Shown: positions 1-3,942 of the stretch, piece by piece
Numbering within the stretch: the stretch's first letter is position 1
Layout of the letters: each line of letters opens with the position of its first letter
Origin: an uncultured Flavobacterium sp.
GTDB lineage: Bacteria > Bacteroidota > Bacteroidia > Flavobacteriales > Flavobacteriaceae
Direction of reading: 5' to 3'
Length of the DNA stretch: 5,578 nucleotides
Assembly (NCBI RefSeq): GCF_937876455.1
Contig: NZ_CALFIG010000198.1
Coordinates: 1-5,578 of the forward strand
The notes under the pieces: generated by a model
What the model was told of the DNA's origin: nothing
The model's database searches: none
Seen by the model: only the letters and a program-made list of their open reading frames with translations
Made by a program: the position numbers and the translations under genes

Positions 1-48
1 GACCAAAAAACATTTGAGGTCAAAAGCGTATTACAAAAAAGCAAATAA
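1..48 (+). CDS. C-terminal end of an upstream gene (partial)
   Basis: The first 16 codons are open in frame 1 and end in TAA at 46-48, giving a 15-residue basic tail (ends in LQKSK). It is followed after only 12 bases by the next gene in the same direction, as expected for the last codons of a co-transcribed upstream gene cut by the window edge. Too short to identify. It could also be a chance open stretch. Confidence 0.45.
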   Translation, partial: DQKTFEVKSVLQKSK

Positions 49-60
49 ATCAAAGTAAAT

Positions 61-345
61 ATGAAAACTCCAAGTGTCCAAATTTATGACGCAAAGCCGT
101 CTAAGAAAAACCCAAACGCGAAGTACATTGTAAAGTATGTAGGAAAGAACGGTGAGCCGCTTTCTCAATCCGAAAGTTTAAACGACATCAAAGCGGTTAA
201 AACCCATTTGAAAGCAATGTTTAATTGTGTTTACGAAGGTGCGCTTTCTTTTGAACAGGGGTTGGCAAGAACCCCAATCGACTACACAAAAGAACAGAAA
301 TTTGCTAAGTCAGGTTTTGCTTCACCTAAACCCGTGAAAAAATGA
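61..345 (+). CDS. Small protein with a possible YegP/DUF1508-like fold
   Basis: A 94-residue basic, soluble protein with no signal peptide or membrane segment. Residues 21-53 read as beta-strand (YIVKYV), an Asn-Gly turn (NGEPL), a Ser-Glu strand and then a helix (IKAVKTHLKAM). This order recalls the short YegP/DUF1508 repeat (strand, NG turn, Ser-Glu, helix), where two repeats are usual; only one is visible here. The family link is an inference from pattern only. The start is the first ATG after the upstream stop, with an A-rich leader and no Shine-Dalgarno, as in Bacteroidetes. Its stop overlaps the next start (ATGA at 342-345), so the two genes are probably translationally coupled. The molecular role is unknown. 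Confidence 0.85.
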   Translation: MKTPSVQIYDAKPSKKNPNAKYIVKYVGKNGEPLSQSESLNDIKAVKTHLKAMFNCVYEGALSFEQGLARTPIDYTKEQKFAKSGFASPKPVKK

Positions 346-689
346 ATTTACTCAAGAAGAAAAAACAAGAAGTCCGTCCGCGCTTGTCGATGAATTTTGA
401 GTTTCTGCTCAAGATGTCGCGCTCAGAGCAAGACGAGTGGCTTGCGACGATGAATGATTGTAAAGAGGAAAACGCGGTTCTTATGGATCAACTTAAAGCC
501 CTTGAAAACGCGGTTTCAGACACATTGAAACGTAACGGGGAACTTACCAAATCTTTGAGTGAAATTGAAAAGAAAATTTCCTCAGAGGTCAGAACAGAAA
601 TGAACGAAGCGGCGTACAACCGTGTTAATGAAGGAAAAGTAAAGATGTTTGATGAAGTCCTTGAAATAGTCAGGGCAGTCAGAAAATAG
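342..689 (+). CDS. Small coiled-coil protein, function unknown
   Basis: A 115-residue highly charged protein. The N-terminus is very basic (LLKKKKQEVRPR). From about residue 27 to 97 it is rich in Glu, Lys, Leu, Asn and Gln, with hydrophobic residues at heptad-like spacing (for example DQLKALENAVSDTLKRNGEL), which suggests a long alpha-helical coiled coil and self-association. There is no signal peptide or membrane helix. The ATG overlaps the stop of the preceding gene, and transcription should end at the terminator just downstream, so this is the last gene of its operon. I do not recognise the family; scaffold-like or nucleic-acid-binding roles would be guesses. An open stretch on the opposite strand over the same DNA is a shadow. 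Confidence 0.85.
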   Translation: MNLLKKKKQEVRPRLSMNFEFLLKMSRSEQDEWLATMNDCKEENAVLMDQLKALENAVSDTLKRNGELTKSLSEIEKKISSEVRTEMNEAAYNRVNEGKVKMFDEVLEIVRAVRK

Positions 690-715
690 GTTTTTAAGTA
701 AGGTTTGGTTTTAAC

Positions 716-755
716 CCCTGATGTCAGACAACGGTTTGAGTCAGGGTTTTTTTTT
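716..755 (+). terminator. Intrinsic terminator for the leftmost + operon
   Basis: A two-part stem: CCCTGA (716-721) pairs with TCAGGG (741-746), and inside it TCAGAC pairs with GTTTGA around an AACG tetraloop, including one G-T pair. A run of nine T follows (747-755). The T-run is only on the + side, so it acts on the rightward operon. The stop codon of the convergent RNase HI gene (754-756 on the minus strand) lies in the T-run, so the two units share this narrow boundary. Confidence 0.88.
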
Positions 756-1281
756 ACACCAGACACGCGGGCGGCTCGTAGAAGTCAATTAGATCATCAA
801 AATCGTTGTTCTCAATCCAATACCTGTTACTTAATCCGTCGGCCTCTTGGTTTTCTTCCCTTGGTATCCATTTGAGGTAAATCTTAGGAAACTGTTTTAA
901 AAGACCAAATGTTTCTTTAGCAACATCAACATAACGACCTTCTTTTATTCCCCACCTGCCAGTCATTTGCATTATCACAAGTTTGGAATCCCCGCGAACA
1001 AAAACTCGTTCATTGTTCAACCCGTTTTCAATCAAATATTCAAGACTCATTTTAAGAGCAGAATATTCAGCAACGTTGTTTGAGTTTTTATCATTTGATG
1101 GTTCACCTGAGTAAAGTTCTTTTAATGTTTGGCCATTTTTCTTTATTACAGCCCCGTAGCCCATTCTTCCTCCGGGATTGTATGGTTCACAGCTTCCGTC
1201 AAACCAAATTTCAATAGAGTTTGTTAGATCAAAAAAATTGGGGTTTTCGGGGTCTTTATTTTTTTTTGATTTTTTGTCCAT
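754..1281 (-). CDS. rnhA: Ribonuclease HI
   Basis: A 175-residue RNase HI that should cleave the RNA strand of RNA-DNA hybrids, for example primers or R-loops during replication. The RNase H fold spans about residues 23-153. All four metal-binding carboxylates are in their expected motifs: Asp28 in FDGSCEPYNPGG, Glu72 in NNVAEYSAL, Asp98 in RGDSKLV followed by Gln105, and Asp148 in REENQEADGLS. The DGSC-NPGG and GDSxLV style fits the short archaeal-like/Bacteroidetes subfamily better than the E. coli type; this is an inference. A basic N-terminal extension (about 20 residues, MDKKSKKNK) and an acidic C-terminal tail flank the domain. It is the only protein gene on the minus strand. No good TAnnTTTG promoter lies directly upstream, so it may be read from the structured non-coding region to its right. 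The symbol marks the family, not a proven host orthologue. Confidence 0.95.
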   Translation of the reverse strand: MDKKSKKNKDPENPNFFDLTNSIEIWFDGSCEPYNPGGRMGYGAVIKKNGQTLKELYSGEPSNDKNSNNVAEYSALKMSLEYLIENGLNNERVFVRGDSKLVIMQMTGRWGIKEGRYVDVAKETFGLLKQFPKIYLKWIPREENQEADGLSNRYWIENNDFDDLIDFYEPPACLV

Positions 1282-1309
1282 TGTTTTACATTTAAAATAT
1301 TGGTGTAAT

Positions 1310-1650
1310 TGTTAAGTAAAGAACCAACATGCTTGAGCAGAGAAGACCTGAGCAAAGGAGTGACTTCCCCTAGTGCTTTCACACAAGGTTGCCACCCCAA
1401 GCAGTGCTTTAAAAACACAACATGCCGTCGCGTCGTGAGCCCTCGCTTTCGTCTGACGTGAAACGTTGGTGTCCGTCAGATTGGAAGTCTTTGCAGGTAT
1501 CCAACCCCGCTGATGCCCTACATCACTTTCCTTAGTGACAATGTTGGTGGTTTGGCATCCCCCCTTTTTGTACCACCGATATGCGAAAGCCAAATAGTGT
1601 TTAGCCAAAAATCAATCGCACAATCATTTTGTCCATTTTCAATATACACG
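1310..1650 (-). ncRNA. Candidate structured RNA, or structured leader of RNase HI
   Basis: No credible protein is encoded here, yet 1381-1560 is about 52% G+C against roughly 30% at 1801-1860. Read on the minus strand, GCTTTCG (1590-1584) can pair with CGAAAGC (1451-1445), enclosing a domain of about 130 nt. Inside are GATGCC/GGCATC (1559-1554 with 1517-1512) with a nested TCACT/AGTGA hairpin (1538-1534 with 1527-1523), and TCTGACG/CGTCAGA (1480-1474 with 1458-1452), which abuts the closing helix and could stack on it. GGTGGT/ACCACC (1577-1572 with 1551-1546) crosses the GATGCC helix, so it is an alternative or a pseudoknot. On the 3' side a small hairpin GGGGT-GGCA-ACCTT forms only with G-U pairs, which favours the minus strand. 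A weak promoter (TTG at 1670-1668, TATATTG at 1646-1640) could start it. No terminator is seen before RNase HI. It matches no tRNA, tmRNA, RNase P, SRP or intron core I know. Boundaries are approximate. Confidence 0.4.
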
Positions 1651-1688
1651 CTTGTCCTGAAAGTGCTCAATCAATCACAAACATGCTG

Positions 1689-1722
1689 AAAATAAAAAAC
1701 CCACACAACAGGACTGCATGGG
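1689..1722 (-). terminator. Intrinsic terminator of the 145-nt RNA
   Basis: On the minus strand CCCATGCAG pairs with TTGTGTGGG (nine pairs, three of them G-U) around a TCCTG loop, followed at once by TTTTTTATTTT. The G-U pairs form only in minus-strand RNA, and the T-tract is on the minus-strand side. The loop region also carries GTCCTGT, complementary to an upstream loop in the same RNA. Confidence 0.75.
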
Positions 1723-1833
1723 CTTTTCAAAAGTTTCGGAGAAGTTTTTTATTTCTCCTCCACTTTGTCAATGTCCTGTATTCACAAAGTGGTCTACAAT
1801 ACGTAATAGATTCGGTCTTTCTCGTTTGAAAGA
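1689..1833 (-). ncRNA. Predicted small RNA of about 145 nt with a kissing-loop
   Basis: A complete promoter-to-terminator unit with no ORF. Expected transcription starts 5-7 bases after an exact TATATTTG box, right at the first of four hairpins: TCTTTC/GAAAGA (1833-1828 with 1821-1816); CCACTTTGT/ACAAAGTGG, nine perfect pairs with a 15-base loop (1792-1784 with 1768-1760); GGAGAA/TTCTCC (1758-1753 with 1743-1738); and the terminator hairpin (1722-1700). The second loop contains ACAGGAC and the terminator loop contains GTCCTGT, which are perfectly complementary over 7 bases, so a loop-loop contact can be drawn. No RNA family is recognised. It might act by base-pairing, bind a protein, or work in cis on downstream transcription; the sequence does not decide between these. 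Confidence 0.6.
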
Positions 1834-1838
1834 TGAGG

Positions 1839-1869
1839 CAAATATAAATCGTTTTTTAATCTTGTCAAG
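1839..1869 (-). promoter_or_regulatory. Bacteroidetes-type promoter for the 145-nt RNA
   Basis: Read on the minus strand: CTTG (1869-1866), 19 bases, then TATATTTG (1846-1839), an exact match to the Bacteroidetes TAnnTTTG -7 box with standard spacing. The -33 box is half of the palindrome CTTGTCAAG (1861-1869). Expected start of transcription is about 1832-1834. Confidence 0.75.
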
Positions 1870-1882
1870 TATTTTTTTTGTT

Positions 1883-1910
1883 AAAAAGAAAAAGCCCCTC
1901 GTTAGGGGCT
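1883..1910 (-). terminator. Intrinsic terminator of the 85-nt RNA
   Basis: AGCCCCT and AGGGGCT (1910-1904 with 1899-1893) form a perfect seven-pair stem around a four-base loop. On the minus strand the sequence TTTTTCTTTTT follows. The + side has no T-run after the hairpin, so it acts leftwards. It lies just upstream of the next leftward promoter and insulates the two units. Confidence 0.85.
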
Positions 1911-1967
1911 AATTCCTACACTTAAAAAAAACAATGAAACCTTAGATACCCTATTTAAGGATTAAGA
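1883..1967 (-). ncRNA. Predicted small RNA of about 85 nt
   Basis: A promoter with an exact TATCTTTG box at 1981-1974 and a strong terminator at 1910-1883 bound about 85 nt with no ORF and no ATG. A weak hairpin CCTTA/TAAGG is possible near the 5' end, followed by an internal run of eight U (+1923-1930), which might cause an earlier, weaker stop or bind Hfq-like proteins; the terminator hairpin closes the 3' end. The -33 box is shared with a divergent promoter for the rightward gene block, so making this RNA may compete with that block's transcription. Not a recognised RNA family. Confidence 0.55.
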
Positions 1968-1973
1968 CTTGGG

Positions 1974-2004
1974 CAAAGATATGACATATTTTTGGTTTGT
2001 CAAG
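1974..2004 (-). promoter_or_regulatory. Bacteroidetes-type promoter for the 85-nt RNA
   Basis: On the minus strand CTTG (2004-2001), 19 bases, then TATCTTTG (1981-1974), an exact TAnnTTTG. The CTTG is the right half of the palindrome at 1996-2004, whose left half serves the rightward promoter, so the two promoters overlap back to back. Expected start about 1967-1969. Confidence 0.72.
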
Positions 2005-2026
2005 TATTAAAATGTAATTAAATTTG
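1996..2026 (+). promoter_or_regulatory. Upstream promoter of the rightward block (P1)
   Basis: TTTG (1996-1999), 19 bases, then TAAATTTG (2019-2026): both boxes match the Bacteroidetes consensus exactly. The expected start, near 2032, leaves a leader of about 55 bases to the ATG at 2087. It shares its -33 palindrome with the leftward small-RNA promoter. Confidence 0.72.
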
Positions 2027-2036
2027 TAAGAAATAT

Positions 2037-2068
2037 CTTGACAAGTGAGAATGATTGTGTTACATTTG
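2037..2068 (+). promoter_or_regulatory. Downstream promoter of the rightward block (P2)
   Basis: CTTG (2037-2040), 20 bases, then TACATTTG (2061-2068), an exact -7 match. The expected start near 2073-2075 gives a short A/T-rich leader of about 13 bases before the ATG at 2087. The -33 box lies in the palindrome CTTGACAAG. Confidence 0.78.
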
Positions 2069-2086
2069 TAGGAAATAATTAAAACG

Positions 2087-2386
2087 ATGAAATGGATTAA
2101 CGTAAAAGACGGGTTGCCGAAAAATGACGCGAAAGTACAGGCTACTTATTTAAACAGTCATGGAAAACGTCGATACATTATGGCGAGCTATATCAAAAAG
2201 GGAACGGTTGAATTGTGTGATGACGACGACGATGTTTCGGAATACATCGAGGACGCTGATCAATTCTTCTTCAAAGAAGGGTGGTATGAGCGTATTGAGA
2301 ATTGGGATGAATACACCCATTTGACAGTAAGTAAAGGAGAAATTACCCATTGGATGCCACTACCTGAACCACCAACAAAAGACTAA
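2087..2386 (+). CDS. DUF551-like phage protein
   Basis: A 99-residue soluble protein with the two hallmarks of DUF551: an N-terminal WINVKDGLP (residues 3-11) and a C-terminal ITHWMPLPEPP (86-96). DUF551 proteins are common in phages and prophages and have no established function. An acidic run of five Asp (45-49) lies in an insertion in the middle. It is the first gene of the rightward block, starting about 13 bases after the predicted start site of P2, and there is no Shine-Dalgarno. The next gene begins 4 bases after its stop. Identification by motif is good; function is unknown. Confidence 0.9.
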   Translation: MKWINVKDGLPKNDAKVQATYLNSHGKRRYIMASYIKKGTVELCDDDDDVSEYIEDADQFFFKEGWYERIENWDEYTHLTVSKGEITHWMPLPEPPTKD

Positions 2387-2390
2387 TACA

Positions 2391-2822
2391 ATGGATAGAA
2401 GTGAATTCATAAAGATACTACCCTCGTATATGGGTTGTGAGGTATCTGTACTTGGAGTAGATAAGAGCGCAACATTTGTGACTTTTATACCAACATCGGA
2501 TGGATGGGGAACGCTGTATTACCAAAACGTATTCGGAGCTGTTTGTAATTGCGCGACAAAAATTGAAAAGGATTGGGGTTTCAAACTCCTCCTCCGCAGA
2601 GTAGAGGATATGACGGAAGAGGAGAAGCGTGAATTTGAACAGCACATGAAATGGTATCGTTTTACTGTGGATGATTTTTTAAATGACCTCGAAGTGTGTG
2701 AAACGCTTCACAATTACAAAACAGCCGCCACCACTATCAACTACCTCCGCTCAATCCATATTGATTGCGACAACCTACTGTCAACCGAATGGGCTGAACA
2801 TAAAACAACAACAGAGCAATGA
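2391..2822 (+). CDS. Conserved Bacteroidetes phage-type protein
   Basis: 143 residues, soluble, no signal peptide. The N-terminal half holds Cys16, Cys52 and Cys54 and a predicted beta-rich stretch (SATFVTFIP, GTLYYQNVFGAV). The middle has a charged helical linker with VEDMTEEEKREFEQHM (71-86). The C-terminal part (113-141) reads INYLRSIHIDCDNLLSTEWAEHKTT. The pairing of a 'LxxMTEEE' segment with a 'YLxSxxxDxxxLxxxxxAxxKTT' tail is one I associate with small hypothetical proteins of Bacteroidetes prophages; no function is known. It starts 4 bases after the DUF551-like gene, and its stop overlaps the next start (ATGA at 2819-2822), so it is part of one operon. Confidence 0.88.
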   Translation: MDRSEFIKILPSYMGCEVSVLGVDKSATFVTFIPTSDGWGTLYYQNVFGAVCNCATKIEKDWGFKLLLRRVEDMTEEEKREFEQHMKWYRFTVDDFLNDLEVCETLHNYKTAATTINYLRSIHIDCDNLLSTEWAEHKTTTEQ

Positions 2823-2998
2823 ACCTATTGTCTGAAACCATAAAACAGATGTACGGATTTACCCCATCTCAATCGGAGGTCGATAAGATAATGAGTGCAG
2901 CCATCGAGCAAAGCAGATTAAGGCACTGCACAACGTGTGATAAAGTTACAGAGCATATCATTCTTGATGATATGTGTGTAGAATGTTTTTGTAAATAA
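2819..2998 (+). CDS. Small zinc-ribbon protein (59 residues)
   Basis: A 59-residue ORF that starts inside the stop of the previous gene (ATGA), a coupling repeated elsewhere in this operon. The C-terminal half carries two Cys pairs, CTTC (37-40) and CVEC (53-56), 12 residues apart, plus Cys58: a likely four-Cys zinc site of the zinc-ribbon kind. The N-terminal 35 residues are predicted helical. Such small phage proteins often bind nucleic acid or a host protein, but here that is inference. Real coding is supported by the overlap and the ordered cysteines. Confidence 0.75.
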   Translation: MNLLSETIKQMYGFTPSQSEVDKIMSAAIEQSRLRHCTTCDKVTEHIILDDMCVECFCK

Positions 2999-3013
2999 TA
3001 AACTACTTCAATC

Positions 3014-3460
3014 ATGACCATACTAGAAGCACTTAACATGATACCCGACCCCGAAATTAGGGCGAGGGCGATAAGGAATAGGGGGAATGCGGATAGAAAT
3101 TACTTTCCTGAGAGAGAGGTTTCCGATGAATTTGAAGCTATGCGATATGGGTTCAATTTTCCCGAAACGGAAGAAGGTTTTATGTGGGCAACCTATTATA
3201 ATGGCCGTATCACCACGTGGCAACAAGCCCGTGAAAAGTACCCACACCTAAGAGAGTTACCGCTACTGAGTGAGCAGAAGGTGGTGACTGAAAACGTTGA
3301 ATATTGGAAGCAAAGATGTTTGTTAGCCGAAAAATGTTTGGAAGAAAGCCCGTCTGATCCCGATATAACAATGGGTCAAATCGCGGCATGGAGCGCATAC
3401 AATGAATTTATAAGATTAAACGGCAAAATAGAATGGCCCTCGACCCAAGAGAATACCTAA
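3014..3460 (+). CDS. Phage-type protein of unknown function
   Basis: 148 residues, soluble. The N-terminus (MTILEALNMIPDPEIRARAI) is an amphipathic helix followed by an Arg/Asn-rich turn. Residues 40-72 (FEAMRYGFNFPETEEGFMWA, then YYNGRITTW) resemble small Bacteroidetes phage proteins with an 'EAL..xF.W..T.EG..FW' pattern. A likely helix with WKQRCLLAEKCLEE (98-111) follows. Family likeness is from memory of the pattern, and no function is known. It begins 15 bases after the zinc-ribbon gene, with an A/T-rich leader and no Shine-Dalgarno, and overlaps the next small gene by 28 bases. Two minus-strand open stretches over it are shadows. Confidence 0.85.
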   Translation: MTILEALNMIPDPEIRARAIRNRGNADRNYFPEREVSDEFEAMRYGFNFPETEEGFMWATYYNGRITTWQQAREKYPHLRELPLLSEQKVVTENVEYWKQRCLLAEKCLEESPSDPDITMGQIAAWSAYNEFIRLNGKIEWPSTQENT

Positions 3461-3585
3461 AAGTAGTTCGTCAAATCGAATCCAATGAAAAGATTCTTAC
3501 AAGGGCGAACGAGCGGATTAAAAACGACCCTGACAATAGATTTTGGTGGGCGGTGAAAAATTCTGTAACAAAAACTTGCAGATAA
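3433..3585 (+). CDS. Small basic protein (50 residues)
   Basis: ATG at 3433, overlapping the end of the previous gene by 28 bases, and TAA at 3583-3585. The product is charged and mostly helical (DPREYLKVVRQIESNEKIL, then NERIKNDPDNRFWWAVKNS), with a WW pair near the C-terminus. The opening recalls the 'EYLxxI' start of some phage DUF1492/ArpU-type regulators, but the match is too short to trust. The end of the gene contains the -33 box of the next promoter (CTTG at 3575-3578), so the last codons have two jobs. Moderate confidence that it is translated. Confidence 0.6.
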   Translation: MALDPREYLKVVRQIESNEKILTRANERIKNDPDNRFWWAVKNSVTKTCR

Positions 3586-3606
3586 AATAGTATTGACTTA
3601 TATTTG
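3575..3606 (+). promoter_or_regulatory. Internal promoter for the membrane-protein block
   Basis: CTTG (3575-3578), 20 bases, then TATATTTG (3599-3606), an exact Bacteroidetes -7 box. It sits at the end of the upstream small ORF, so the membrane-protein genes can be expressed apart from the soluble block. The expected start is about 3611-3613. It lacks the CTTGWCAAG palindrome seen at the intergenic promoters. Confidence 0.75.
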
Positions 3607-3616
3607 CATGACTAAA

Positions 3617-3763
3617 ATGCACGATACAAAACTACATACTGAGTACGACGGCAGAGATGATGCGAACGTCTATTGGACAAGACTATTAATGTCATGGCCT
3701 TATTTGAGAGAAACTTTAGAAAATCAAAACAAACTAAAATGGACAGAACAAGCAAAACAGTAA
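3617..3763 (+). CDS. Small soluble protein (48 residues), possibly near-leaderless
   Basis: In this frame the first ATG is at 3608, but the -7 box ends at 3606, so a transcript from that promoter starts after 3608. The second in-frame ATG at 3617 is therefore chosen, with a leader of only about 5 bases; the longer form (51 residues) needs read-through from upstream. The product is hydrophilic, with an acidic N-terminus (YDGRDDANVYW), a Trp-rich middle (WTRLLMSWPYL) and a charged helix. It has no recognisable family. It overlaps the following membrane-protein gene by 25 bases. Coding is supported by position and composition only. Confidence 0.55.
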   Translation: MHDTKLHTEYDGRDDANVYWTRLLMSWPYLRETLENQNKLKWTEQAKQ

Positions 3764-3942
3764 ACGCCATTGGCGCGGGTGCTGTAATGGTAGTGTTTTT
3801 TATTTTTGGATTTATCCTTGGTAAAATAACTCCAACACATATCCAAACCGTAACAAGCGACGGCGACACAACGGAATTAACTGTTTCATCTCATAGTCTA
3901 ACAAGAATACCTTGTGGGACTACATACATTGTGAAGAAATGA
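3739..3942 (+). CDS. Single-pass membrane protein
   Basis: With the start at 3739 the product is 67 residues: a short basic N-terminus (MDRTSKT), one membrane helix at about 9-28 (AIGAGAVMVVFFIFGFILGK), then a Thr/Ser-rich tail with one Cys (59) and a basic end. Earlier in-frame ATGs at 3673 and 3694 would give up to 89 residues but would overlap the preceding small ORF much more; 3739 keeps the overlap to 25 bases. The basic residues before the helix suggest the N-terminus stays inside and the tail faces the periplasm. The stop overlaps the next start (ATGA). Function unknown. Confidence 0.7.
   Translation: MDRTSKTVNAIGAGAVMVVFFIFGFILGKITPTHIQTVTSDGDTTELTVSSHSLTRIPCGTTYIVKK

Larger units (their letters stand above)
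1861..2045. repeat. Three CTTGWCAAG palindromes at promoter -33 positions
   Basis: CTTGTCAAG occurs at 1861-1869, TTTGTCAAG at 1996-2004 (one mismatch) and CTTGACAAG at 2037-2045. Apart from the central base, two of these are perfect palindromes, so each can offer a TTG -33 box to either strand. The first serves a leftward promoter, the second a leftward and a rightward one, the third a rightward one. The promoter at 3575-3606 has CTTG but not the palindrome, so the symmetry is more than the -33 consensus requires. It may be an operator for a dimeric regulator; that is inference. Confidence 0.55.
1996..2077 (+). repeat. Tandem duplication of a promoter, period 41 bases
   Basis: 1996-2035 and 2037-2077 align with one gap. 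Both begin with a TTG-W-CAAGT core and end with ATTTGTARGAAATA, while the middle, between the promoter boxes, has diverged. The result is two successive promoters. Local duplication followed by drift fits best; independent selection on both box pairs is the alternative. Confidence 0.6.

Noticed and set aside
488..766. Minus-strand ORF opposite the coiled-coil gene
   Set aside because: It runs through the terminator and opposes a well-supported gene; its Ser/Leu/Thr-rich translation is typical of an antisense shadow.
1310..1600. tRNA, tmRNA, RNase P, SRP or self-splicing intron
   Set aside because: I found no T-arm GTTCRANNC, no tmRNA end sequences or tag ORF, no RNase P conserved core beyond a chance AGGAAAGT, no SRP loop, and no group II domain V.
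1312..1608. Minus-strand ORF of 98 codons across the G+C-rich island
   Set aside because: Its translation has no domain-like order, there is no promoter or coupled start, and it is made of inverted repeats; a second open frame overlaps part of the same DNA, as is common in structured RNA.
1629..1912. Two + strand ORFs of about 65 codons in the gap
   Set aside because: They run antisense through the predicted promoters, hairpins and terminators; the first uses a TTG start; their translations look like non-coding DNA.
754..1970. Retron (ncRNA plus RNase H)
   Set aside because: There is no reverse transcriptase gene in the window, and no msr-msd type pair of inverted repeats was identified.
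3612..3869. Minus-strand ORF opposite the small membrane gene
   Set aside because: It is antisense to two coupled + strand genes and their promoter, with no start context of its own.
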